A program made the position numbers and the translations under genes. Shown here one piece after another: positions 18,092 through 26,217 of a stretch of 64,000 bases of DNA. This stretch comes from Vibrio amylolyticus (GTDB taxonomy: Bacteria > Pseudomonadota > Gammaproteobacteria > Enterobacterales > Vibrionaceae), in the NCBI RefSeq assembly GCF_023145695.1, contig NZ_JAJHVV010000011.1, positions 1 through 64,000 of the forward strand, given 5' to 3'. The notes beneath the pieces were generated by a model that did no database searches, had not been told where the DNA came from, and was given only the letters and a program-made list of their open reading frames with translations. Within the stretch, counting starts at the first letter, position 1. The number at the start of each line of letters is the position of its first letter.

Positions 18092-18138
18092 GCTCGCTTT
18101 TCTTGGGTTAAGACACTCAAGTGAAGCGAGCTTTATTT
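18092..18138 (+). terminator. hairpin with T-rich tail before the giant cytochrome gene
   Basis: GCTCGCTT-TT-CTTG pairs with CAAG-TG-AAGCGAGC around an 11- to 12-base loop, followed by TTTATTT. It lies between the aldehyde dehydrogenase gene and the ATG at 18166, so it can end the upstream message or act as an attenuator. The possible GTG start at 18121 lies inside the stem, which argues against that start. Confidence 0.65.
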
Positions 18139-18165
18139 AATGACTATAAAAACAAGGAGAAGGCG

Positions 18166-21100
18166 ATGATAGCCGGAAGCTTAAATAAGTATGTAAAGAC
18201 TTGGCGTCGCTTTGTTGTAAGCAGTGTAATAGCAGGGTTATATGGAACTTCTATGATAGCGTCGGTGAATGCCGCGCAGGGACCGGGGTTAGGGAATCTT
18301 AACTACGGCTCTTCGGAAGCGTTTACCCATGTATCGAGTCCACTCGTAGATGATACAACCAATTTTCTACCTCCGGATTATCCAGGTAGAAAGCATTACG
18401 GCGTTAACGTAATGACCATGTTAAATGGTTATATGGTCGGGGTGTTTGCACCTGATAGTGGTGGAGGCCCTGGTGGTTGGATAGCGTTAGATGTGTCTAA
18501 CCCCAAATCTATGCAATTAGTAAAAACCGTTTATGAGCCAGACTTAGCCAACGAGAATCGAACGGGTGACGGTTTAAGAACGGCTGAGTTTAGAGAGCCG
18601 CATTCGTTTGGCTTGGGTGAAAACAACACGATTGCAATTCAATCGGGCAAAGGCATCGAAATTTGGGATTGGAGTGATGTCTCTAGCCCAGTTCGCCTCT
18701 CTAAATTGGCGATATCAGGCGTAAACTTTGGTGACTATAACAATGTGTCATGGCAGTTGTTTTGGCAAGCGCCATATCTTTACGTAGCACGTGGTAATGC
18801 AGGGATTACCATTGTTGATACCACAGACATGAATAACCCAACGCTAGTCAAAACCATCCCAAATTCAGAGCTAGGCGGTTTTAATGTTGGGCCAATCTTC
18901 GCCTTGGGTAATCGAATGTTTATCTCAAGTATGGAAGGCACGGCAGGGTTCTCCATTCTCAATATCGACGATCCAATAAACCCAACACTCGCGAAAACCG
19001 TTAACCGCTTACCTGAGAAATATTATGCGTCATGCTGGGATGGTCGGTACGCGTACTTTGGTGCACGAAGCACAAATGAAATGCTACGTGTGTACGACAC
19101 AACGACTAACCCGATGACGTTAGTGAATGAGAAACTCACTGGGTTTGAAAATCTTTACTGTAACGTACAAGACAATAAGTTATTTCTAGGAAATCAGGAT
19201 GATATCGCCATTTTAGATGTGAGCGATATTAATAATATCCGAGAACTGGGTAGAGGCTCACTCAACGCGACAAGCAGTAACACAGACCACGGGCAAGTGT
19301 TTCCGTTTGGTAACCTTGTTTGGGTTGGCAATGATCATGGCTCGGGCAGTGGCTTAATTGCTCATCAAAGTTCGCCAGACATGATACCTCCGTATCTATC
19401 AGCCGCTGTACCCGATATTAATTCTACTCTTCAGCCTTTAACAACTCGAGTCGGCATCGCCTTGTCTGACAGTGTGTTGATGGACACGGTTCACAGCAGC
19501 TCTTTCACGGTCACTAAATTTGGTAGCAGTACCCCTCTAGAAGGTGAGTACAGTACGAACTTAGGCTTTATCAACTTTACCCCTTCACAGCCATTAGAAG
19601 CGGACAGTATTTATGAAGTGACGCTTGAAGGCATTCAAGACTTTGCTGGCAACCCAATGGCACGAACGGAATATCGGTTCTCAACCGGATCACAGGTTGG
19701 ACATGATGTTCAGATTTCTTCGGTGGATAAAATCACGCTAGGAAGCAGTGTTAATTTTGCTGCGTCAACGACGCCAATCTTAGGCGGTGATGTTGAATAC
19801 TCATGGAATTTTGGTGATGGTGGAGGTTCTACACCGTTTTCCCCAAGTGGTAGCGCATCCTATCTTTACGGTGAACCTAACCATTGGTCAGCCGTAGTCA
19901 CTGTGCGCGAAGCCACAGTTGATGGTGTGTTTGAAAGCAGTAAATCGGTGCCAATTACAGTATATCGTCAACCTACATTTAATAGTCCTACCGCGTCTTC
20001 GACCATTATAGAAAGTAATGGGCAGGTCCTCGTGGTCAACGAAGATAACGACTCGGTCAGTGCGATTGCTAATACCGCCCCATATGCAAAACAGTGGGAA
20101 ACGGCAGTAGGCGATCAACCGAGAACCTTAGCGGTAGCACCCGATGGCAATATCTGGGTAGTGAATCAAGCGAGCTCTAACGTTTCTATTTTAAGTTCAA
20201 CAGGGCAATCGCTAGAAACAGTAGCATTACCAAGAGCCGCAGAGCCTTACGGTATTGCATTTACGCCTGATGGCACGAGTGCGTTTGTGTCGCTTCAGTC
20301 TAGCGGCCAGTTGGTGAAAATAGATCCTACTTCAAAAGCGATTATTGATACGCTTGATGTTGGACACAATGCGCGAGGCATCGCGATTGACAGTTCTTCC
20401 TCACAAGTGTTAGTGACTCGATTTATTTCGCCACAATCGTATGCGGAAGTGGTGGCTGTGGATGTATCGAGCATGACCATCGACCAAAGGTATCAGATAG
20501 CCAAAGACACCACGACAATTGATGGACCCGATAGAAGCCGCGGTATTGCGAACTACTTAGGCTCGGTGGCGATCTCCCCTGATGGCTACAGTGCGTGGTT
20601 ACCATCGAATAAAGCGAACGTTGATCGTGGCTCTTATTTAGAAGGTGACGAGGCGAAAAAGCTGACGTTTGAAACTACGGTTAGAGCAATTGTGAATAGG
20701 CTTGATCTGAATTCACAAACCGTCATGGCGAATGCACTAGACATCGATGACCGTGCGCAACCTAAATCAGCAGTATTCAGCGATATTGGAGACCTGATTT
20801 TCATTGCCGTCGAAGGTCAGAACAGTATTGAAATACGCAATACGTACACGCTTAACCGTACAGGCGAGATCTTTGATACAGGGCTTGCACCAAGAGGCCT
20901 GGTACTTTCTGGAAATACGCTGTTCGTGCATAACTTTATGTCTCGAACGGTATCAGTTCATGACCTCACGAGTTTCTTAGAGAACCGAGGAGAGATAACC
21001 GATCTTGCGAAAGTCTCCACCGTAGAAAATGAATCCTTCCATCCTAGAGTGTTGAAGGGGAAGCAGATCTTCTATAACGCAGCCGATGCGAGAATGACGC

Positions 21101-23172
21101 AAGATGGCTACATATCGTGTGCTTCTTGTCACGCTGATGGCGACAGCGACCATAGAGTCTGGGACTTTACCGACAGAGGAGAAGGGCTACGCAATACGAT
21201 CTCGTTGTTGGGTAAAACAGGTACGGGACATGGCCGAGTTCACTGGACCGCGAGTTTCGATGAAATCCAAGATTTTGAAAACGACATTCGATATGCGTTT
21301 GGTGGCCGCGGCTTTATGGTCGATGCTTTGTTTACCTTAACCGAGTCACCGCTTGGAACCTCTAAATCGGGTAAAAGTGAAGACTTAGATAACCTAGCGT
21401 TTTACGTAAGCAGTTTAAATGAATTCCCTCAAAGTCCATATCGAGATGACAATGGAAACCTAACTAGCGAGGCGCAAAGCGGTGAAACACTTTTTGCAGC
21501 TAAAGGGTGTAATAGTTGTCACGAAGGCGTCTACTTTACTGACATGGAAAGGCACGACGTTGGGACTATCGATGCAACATCGGGGCAAGGTATTGGCGCA
21601 CCATTAGCAGGTGTTGGGTTTGATACCCCAAGCTTAATAGGGCTTTGGAATAGCGCTCCGTATTTCCATAATGGTCAAGCATCGACATTAGATGAAGTAT
21701 TACAGATAGGCGCTCAACATACGGTATCTGATAGTAGTGAACGCGCCGCGCTCGTCGCGTACTTACAACAAATTGAGTACGAAGGGCCAACCATTGTTGT
21801 ACCCGATCCGCCACAAGCGACGACTTATGTATATCTCAGTGATGTGTCAGAAACATCGTCAACTAACGGTTGGGGACCAATCGAGAAAGACACCAGTGTG
21901 GGTGAAAACGCAGCTGGTGATGGTTCAACCATTTCAATAGGAGGCAGTAAGTTTGATAAAGGGCTAGGTGTTCATGCTCACTCTGAAGTGACCTACAGCT
22001 TAACGGGGGATAACTACAATCAGTTTACCGCGTTTATTGGTGTAGATGATGAAGTGGGAAGCAATGGCTCTGTCGTATTCGAAGTATGGATTGATGATGT
22101 AATGGCGTATCAAAGTAGTGTGCTTAGAGGTAGTGATGTTGCTGAGTACATCGCCGTCAACATTAGCAGTAGTGCTCAAGAATTGAAGTTGGTGGTGTCT
22201 GACGCTGGAGATGGTGTTGGTAGTGATCACGCTTCATGGGGAGACGCTAAATTGCGTATACCGAGTGAAGGTGGAAGTGCCGCTGTACCTGGGCTTTTCT
22301 ACGGTACGGTCTCGGGCAACATCAATGTGACAGATGAGAACCCGAAAATGTGGATCACAACTAGCTTGAGTGAAACTGAGGACAGTATTGCTGGTAATAC
22401 TACAGAGGTTTATACAGGGTACATCTATGACGCTGATGGACAAATATCGTTTAGTGAAAACAATGACGATAAAACGCGCCTATGGATTGATGGGCAATTG
22501 GTGTTAAGCAGTGATTTGTGGAGCGATAGAGTCTCTACCGGTAACCTAAATCTTGCACCAGGTTGGCATCAATTCGAACTTCGATTGAGTAATGGCAATG
22601 GCGGCAGTGGGCCCCATACAGGTTTAGCATTTGCTTATGACCCTGATGGCGGGACGAACTGGATTCACCCGTCAGACAACGGCACGGGCAATCTGTTTAT
22701 GACCGAAGACCCGGGTAGTGCGCCTGTCGAACCAACCTTAGTGTATTTGAGTGATATTCAAGAAGATACATCCACAAACGGTTGGGGACCGATTGAAAAA
22801 GACATGAGTAACGGTGAAGAGGCGGCTTCGGATGGTGTCACCATATCAATTGGTGGGCAACAGTTTGCCAAAGGACTGGGTGTTCATGCTAACTCATCGA
22901 TTACCTATACAATCATTGCGGGCGAATACAGTCAATTTACCGCTAGTATTGGTGTAGATGACGAAGTAGGTAATTCTGGGTCGGTTCAGTTTCAAGTAGA
23001 GCTGGATAGTGTGCTTTATTATCAAAGTGTGACTTTAACGGGCAGTGACGCAGCTCAGCCAATATCCATTGATATACCAGCTGATACAACGTCAATTACG
23101 CTTAAGGTTAATGATACTGGCAACGGAAACGGATATGACCATGCAAGTTGGGGGAATGCTGCACTTCAATAA
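18166..23172 (+). CDS. giant exported multidomain protein: beta-propellers, PKD, two haem c sites, NPCBM-PA14-NPCBM
   Basis: This protein has 1668 residues from ATG 18166, which follows AAGGAG. A signal peptide (hydrophobic VVSSVIAGLYGTSMIASVNA) is followed by LVIVD-type propeller repeats (to about 410), an SbsA-like Ig domain (about 415-510), a PKD domain (about 515-605), a YVTN/NHL-type propeller (about 615-950), and cytochrome c domains with CASCH (985-989) and CNSCH (1115-1119). Two NPCBM carbohydrate-binding domains (about 1220-1365 and 1520-1668) flank a PA14-like domain. The cytochrome part resembles MauG/dihaem-peroxidase-like modules. It probably acts in the periplasm or at the cell surface, linking carbohydrate binding with redox chemistry. 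Its role in the island is unknown. Confidence 0.85.
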   Translation: MIAGSLNKYVKTWRRFVVSSVIAGLYGTSMIASVNAAQGPGLGNLNYGSSEAFTHVSSPLVDDTTNFLPPDYPGRKHYGVNVMTMLNGYMVGVFAPDSGGGPGGWIALDVSNPKSMQLVKTVYEPDLANENRTGDGLRTAEFREPHSFGLGENNTIAIQSGKGIEIWDWSDVSSPVRLSKLAISGVNFGDYNNVSWQLFWQAPYLYVARGNAGITIVDTTDMNNPTLVKTIPNSELGGFNVGPIFALGNRMFISSMEGTAGFSILNIDDPINPTLAKTVNRLPEKYYASCWDGRYAYFGARSTNEMLRVYDTTTNPMTLVNEKLTGFENLYCNVQDNKLFLGNQDDIAILDVSDINNIRELGRGSLNATSSNTDHGQVFPFGNLVWVGNDHGSGSGLIAHQSSPDMIPPYLSAAVPDINSTLQPLTTRVGIALSDSVLMDTVHSSSFTVTKFGSSTPLEGEYSTNLGFINFTPSQPLEADSIYEVTLEGIQDFAGNPMARTEYRFSTGSQVGHDVQISSVDKITLGSSVNFAASTTPILGGDVEYSWNFGDGGGSTPFSPSGSASYLYGEPNHWSAVVTVREATVDGVFESSKSVPITVYRQPTFNSPTASSTIIESNGQVLVVNEDNDSVSAIANTAPYAKQWETAVGDQPRTLAVAPDGNIWVVNQASSNVSILSSTGQSLETVALPRAAEPYGIAFTPDGTSAFVSLQSSGQLVKIDPTSKAIIDTLDVGHNARGIAIDSSSSQVLVTRFISPQSYAEVVAVDVSSMTIDQRYQIAKDTTTIDGPDRSRGIANYLGSVAISPDGYSAWLPSNKANVDRGSYLEGDEAKKLTFETTVRAIVNRLDLNSQTVMANALDIDDRAQPKSAVFSDIGDLIFIAVEGQNSIEIRNTYTLNRTGEIFDTGLAPRGLVLSGNTLFVHNFMSRTVSVHDLTSFLENRGEITDLAKVSTVENESFHPRVLKGKQIFYNAADARMTQDGYISCASCHADGDSDHRVWDFTDRGEGLRNTISLLGKTGTGHGRVHWTASFDEIQDFENDIRYAFGGRGFMVDALFTLTESPLGTSKSGKSEDLDNLAFYVSSLNEFPQSPYRDDNGNLTSEAQSGETLFAAKGCNSCHEGVYFTDMERHDVGTIDATSGQGIGAPLAGVGFDTPSLIGLWNSAPYFHNGQASTLDEVLQIGAQHTVSDSSERAALVAYLQQIEYEGPTIVVPDPPQATTYVYLSDVSETSSTNGWGPIEKDTSVGENAAGDGSTISIGGSKFDKGLGVHAHSEVTYSLTGDNYNQFTAFIGVDDEVGSNGSVVFEVWIDDVMAYQSSVLRGSDVAEYIAVNISSSAQELKLVVSDAGDGVGSDHASWGDAKLRIPSEGGSAAVPGLFYGTVSGNINVTDENPKMWITTSLSETEDSIAGNTTEVYTGYIYDADGQISFSENNDDKTRLWIDGQLVLSSDLWSDRVSTGNLNLAPGWHQFELRLSNGNGGSGPHTGLAFAYDPDGGTNWIHPSDNGTGNLFMTEDPGSAPVEPTLVYLSDIQEDTSTNGWGPIEKDMSNGEEAASDGVTISIGGQQFAKGLGVHANSSITYTIIAGEYSQFTASIGVDDEVGNSGSVQFQVELDSVLYYQSVTLTGSDAAQPISIDIPADTTSITLKVNDTGNGNGYDHASWGNAALQ

Positions 23173-23206
23173 TCATTATTTTAGAGTGACGAAGTATTAA
23201 CAATTT

Positions 23207-23238
23207 AGGGCTTACCTTATTAGTAAGCCCTTGTTTAT
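23207..23238 (+). terminator. rho-independent terminator after the giant cytochrome gene
   Basis: AGGGCTTAC and GTAAGCCCT form a perfect nine-base stem with a seven-base loop, followed by TTGTTTATT. It lies 35 bases behind the stop codon. Confidence 0.8.
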
Positions 23239-23302
23239 TGGGCTCCTAGGTTGCAGCACGGTTGCGCTTAGGCAACAAAAACAATAGGCTATAGCAAGCA
23301 CG

Positions 23303-23318
23303 TTGAAACCGATTTCAA
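23303..23318. promoter_or_regulatory. candidate IclR operator TGAAA-N4-TTTCA, copy 3
   Basis: TTGAAACCGATTTCAA has perfect six-base arms and lies 15 bases before the IclR start, a good position for autoregulation. It shares the TGAAA-N4-TTTCA core with the repeats at 8619 and 8800. Confidence 0.6.
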
Positions 23319-23333
23319 AAAGAGTTTACCTTT

Positions 23334-24125
23334 ATGCCAACTTCAAGTTCGACTAGCACAACCAAAGGATCAACCCTAGATCGCGTGCTTCAAGTGCTGT
23401 CTTTAGTCGCGAACAGCAGAGGGCATTTAGATAGAGAGTCGATAGCCAATCAACTGAACATGCCTATAGCGTCAGCAAATAAGCTAATCACGCACTTGAT
23501 ATCGTTAGGGCACCTCCAAGAAAACATTGTTGGCCGTGTTATCGCAGGGCAGAAATTACAAACCTTATCTCACGATATTCTTAAAAATCAGCGCTTTTCT
23601 GAACAACGCGAATCTGTACTGCAACGCTTGTCTGATCGTATAGGGGAAACTTGCGGTATATCAGTACCGAACGGCATAGAGATGATCTACTTTGAACGTG
23701 TTAATTGTAATTGGCCGTTGCAGATAAACCTTGCAGAGGGGAGCCCAGTTCCTATTGCGGCTTCTGCGTCGGGTAAACTTTACCTTTCAATGCTCGATGA
23801 AGAGATTAGGAAGAACGTTGTACAACATATGGGGCTGACCGAATACACGCCTAAGACCATTACCAATGAAGCAATATTTCTTGAAGAATTGACGCGGATA
23901 CGCGATCAAGGATTTGGCGAGGATAACGAAGAGTTTGTAGACGGAATGGCAGCGATTTCCGTGCCTATTGGTTCCAATGAGCTTAATTTTGGGTATCTAT
24001 TCTGTCATGCACCGAGCTTCAGAACCTCTTTAGAGCAGCTAAAAATGTATCTTCCAGAGATGCAAAACGCTGCGAAAGAGATCCTTGATTTTACGGTTGA
24101 AGAAATGGCGCGTAAATCGTCGTAA
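23334..24125 (+). CDS. IclR family transcriptional regulator (first paralogue)
   Basis: This 263-residue IclR-type regulator has an N-terminal winged helix-turn-helix (about residues 13-70: DRVLQVLSLVANS with ESIANQLNMPIASANKLITHL) and a GAF-like effector domain with the family ASASGKLYLS segment. The EEFVDGMAAISVP motif lies near the C-terminus. It is convergent with a second IclR gene that shares NWPLQI, ASASGKLYLS and EEF(V/I)DGM, so the two are paralogues. A perfect inverted repeat lies just before its start. IclR proteins bind small acids or sugar-acid intermediates. Confidence 0.93.
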   Translation: MPTSSSTSTTKGSTLDRVLQVLSLVANSRGHLDRESIANQLNMPIASANKLITHLISLGHLQENIVGRVIAGQKLQTLSHDILKNQRFSEQRESVLQRLSDRIGETCGISVPNGIEMIYFERVNCNWPLQINLAEGSPVPIAASASGKLYLSMLDEEIRKNVVQHMGLTEYTPKTITNEAIFLEELTRIRDQGFGEDNEEFVDGMAAISVPIGSNELNFGYLFCHAPSFRTSLEQLKMYLPEMQNAAKEILDFTVEEMARKSS

Positions 24126-24177
24126 TTTTGTTTGCTATCCGTCTGGTTACTATTCGTTTGCTAACTAGCAGTTGGGT

Positions 24178-24972
24178 TTAGTTGAACTGGTCTTTCATAT
24201 CCTGATATACCGTTTCTAAACTCTGCTGTGCAGAACGCAGTATCGGCAGGTAATTTTCTAGATCACTAACACTCTTACGGCTTTTCGGGCAATGACAAAA
24301 GGCCGCTGCCATAAAGTGTCCTTGCTGATCGTAAAGGGGCAATGCTATTGCTACCATTCCATCGATAAACTCCTCATCATCAAGGCTGTATCCACGACGT
24401 TTGATTAAGCTGAGCTCTTTCTTAAGCGTTTGTAGATCGGTAATGGTGTTTTTGGCGCATTGGGTTAACTCAATTTTGCTCAACACTTTTCGAAGTTGTG
24501 CTGGTGTTAGTGTACTCAGATAAAGTTTTCCGCTGGCGGAGGCCCATAATGGGGTCGGAAACCCAACAGGAATAACAATTTGAAGCGGCCAGTTGGTCTG
24601 TATACGATCGTAATAGACCATGTGTGGCATAGGATCATCGTTCGCTAATGCGAGCCCACAGGTTTCTTCTAGCTTACGAGATAAACCGTGTAATATGGCT
24701 TGGCGTTGCAGCTTATGCTGGTTAGTCCATTTAACGTCCAAGGCAATCGAGAGCATCTGTGAACTCGGGTAAAAGTGTCCACGTTCGTCTTGCTGAATGT
24801 AATTCGTTTCTTCTAGAAGCTGAAGCAGTCGATGACAAGTGGGTTTAGGAATGCCAGATTCGAAAATGATATCAGAAGCAGGAACTGGACTTTTTGATGA
24901 TCCAATTCTTTCGATAACGTTGACCAAACGATCCACGGAGTTTACTTTCTCTGACACCACTTTTTCCGACAC
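24178..24972 (-). CDS. IclR family transcriptional regulator (second paralogue)
   Basis: This protein has 264 residues from GTG 24972, chosen because AAGGA lies seven bases upstream and the length then equals that of its neighbour; the open frame could begin as far up as TTG 25071. The N-terminal helix-turn-helix (DRLVNVIERIGSS to CHRLLQLLEE) and effector domain (NWPLQI, ASASGKLYLS, EEFIDGMVAIALP) match the first IclR protein. It follows the lactonase gene on the same strand, probably in one transcript. Two related regulators may sense different intermediates or act as a pair. Confidence 0.9.
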   Translation of the reverse strand: MSEKVVSEKVNSVDRLVNVIERIGSSKSPVPASDIIFESGIPKPTCHRLLQLLEETNYIQQDERGHFYPSSQMLSIALDVKWTNQHKLQRQAILHGLSRKLEETCGLALANDDPMPHMVYYDRIQTNWPLQIVIPVGFPTPLWASASGKLYLSTLTPAQLRKVLSKIELTQCAKNTITDLQTLKKELSLIKRRGYSLDDEEFIDGMVAIALPLYDQQGHFMAAAFCHCPKSRKSVSDLENYLPILRSAQQSLETVYQDMKDQFN

Positions 24973-25109
24973 TATAGATTCCTTTTTAAACGGCTCTTCG
25001 AGTTGGCCTAAGAGCAAGGCCGAAGTTGGTATCTTCCCAGACTCCCCATGCATTTTCAACCAGTTAGCCAAAGCATAAACGCTATATTCATATTGGACAA
25101 AGACTACGA

Positions 25110-26000
25110 TTAGAGCAGCGCAGAGTTTATTGTTGGCTCAACTTTACCTTTCGTAGGTGCATTAAGTATGAATAACTGCCCAGAGTGAGGGTAAAGCTTT
25201 TTTTCAGTCGGGGTTAGTTCATAATTTGCGGTGGTAACAAATAAGGTATCCAAATATTCACCACCAAACGTACAGCGCGTTGCGTGCTTTACAGGAAGTT
25301 TAACTTCACCAAGCTTATCCGGATTACCAATACGATTGGGCGAAGGCATGTAATAGCTGACTTTTCCATTGTCCCAGTGACAGATATAAATGTTGCCATA
25401 ACGGTCACTACACAACCCGTCAGGGAGCCCCTCTAGATCATCAAACTTAACGAAAATGGTTTTATCGATAATCTCAGTCATATCGTCATTCAGTTGATAC
25501 TCAAAGACGACCTTTTGAAACATGTTTGAACAGTAGGCACGCTTAAGGTGATGATTAAAACAGATCCCGTTAGCCACGCTAAACTCAGCGTCCATGCTCT
25601 GAACTTGCCCTTGGTTAAACTGGAAAAGCTTTCCATCAGGAGATTCAAGGTCTTGGCAATTCATCGAACCAAACCATAGCTGTCCGTTGGGCGACGCCAC
25701 AGCGTCATTACAATGAAGGTGAGGAAATTGAGCAAAAGGGTCAGTGATAAGGGTAAAATTGTCCAGTTCCGGAGAGGCCAGAAATAACCCTTGTTTGCTG
25801 GCGCATACCCAATGTTGATTATCACAGGGGACAATGGCCGTGATTTCAAAAGGCACCTCATAAGATTTAATTGTGCCATTGAGTGGGAAATACTCGTGTA
25901 CATCGCTTCCTGCTGCTTCTACCCACACTAAGCTCTGAGTATGGACGTTCCAAATTGGAGATTCGCCAATTGTGTTCGAAATGTTGTTTGCTACCTGCAT
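25110..26000 (-). CDS. SMP-30/gluconolactonase family lactone hydrolase
   Basis: This 296-residue six-bladed propeller belongs to the SMP-30/regucalcin family. Metal ligands can be placed at E13 in GESPIWN, Asn in SVANGICFN and Asp in LPDGLCSD. There is no signal peptide, so it acts in the cytoplasm. Family members open aldonolactones to sugar acids. In this island it would follow oxidation of the sugar at C1. Shine-Dalgarno GGGAGG is upstream, and a long GATA-type inverted repeat lies at 26025-26053, tying it to the importer and dehydrogenase operons. Confidence 0.92.
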   Translation of the reverse strand: MQVANNISNTIGESPIWNVHTQSLVWVEAAGSDVHEYFPLNGTIKSYEVPFEITAIVPCDNQHWVCASKQGLFLASPELDNFTLITDPFAQFPHLHCNDAVASPNGQLWFGSMNCQDLESPDGKLFQFNQGQVQSMDAEFSVANGICFNHHLKRAYCSNMFQKVVFEYQLNDDMTEIIDKTIFVKFDDLEGLPDGLCSDRYGNIYICHWDNGKVSYYMPSPNRIGNPDKLGEVKLPVKHATRCTFGGEYLDTLFVTTANYELTPTEKKLYPHSGQLFILNAPTKGKVEPTINSALL

Positions 26001-26024
26001 ATTCTCGCCCTCCCTTTGGTTTCG

Positions 26025-26053
26025 CTATAATGATATCTTTCGTATCATTATAG
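26025..26053. promoter_or_regulatory. island operator GATAC-N5-GTATC, copy 4
   Basis: CTATAATGATAT and GTATCATTATAG are twelve-base arms with one mismatch around the five-base spacer CTTTC. It lies 25 bases upstream of the lactonase start. Core sequence and spacer length match the three other copies in the island. No other element is seen between 26001 and 26217. Confidence 0.68.
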
Positions 26054-26217
26054 TTAATAACTGATTGGTGAGGGCGATAAGATGTTAATTGTGTGAGGAT
26101 CTTAAAAGTACGGCTCTATCATCAATATCTTGTCTTAGATTCTCTTCTTTATGAATTCTTACGCGTGCTGCTTCTAAAGGGGGCGCCAATACATACTGTA
26201 TATTCACAGGTTAGGTA

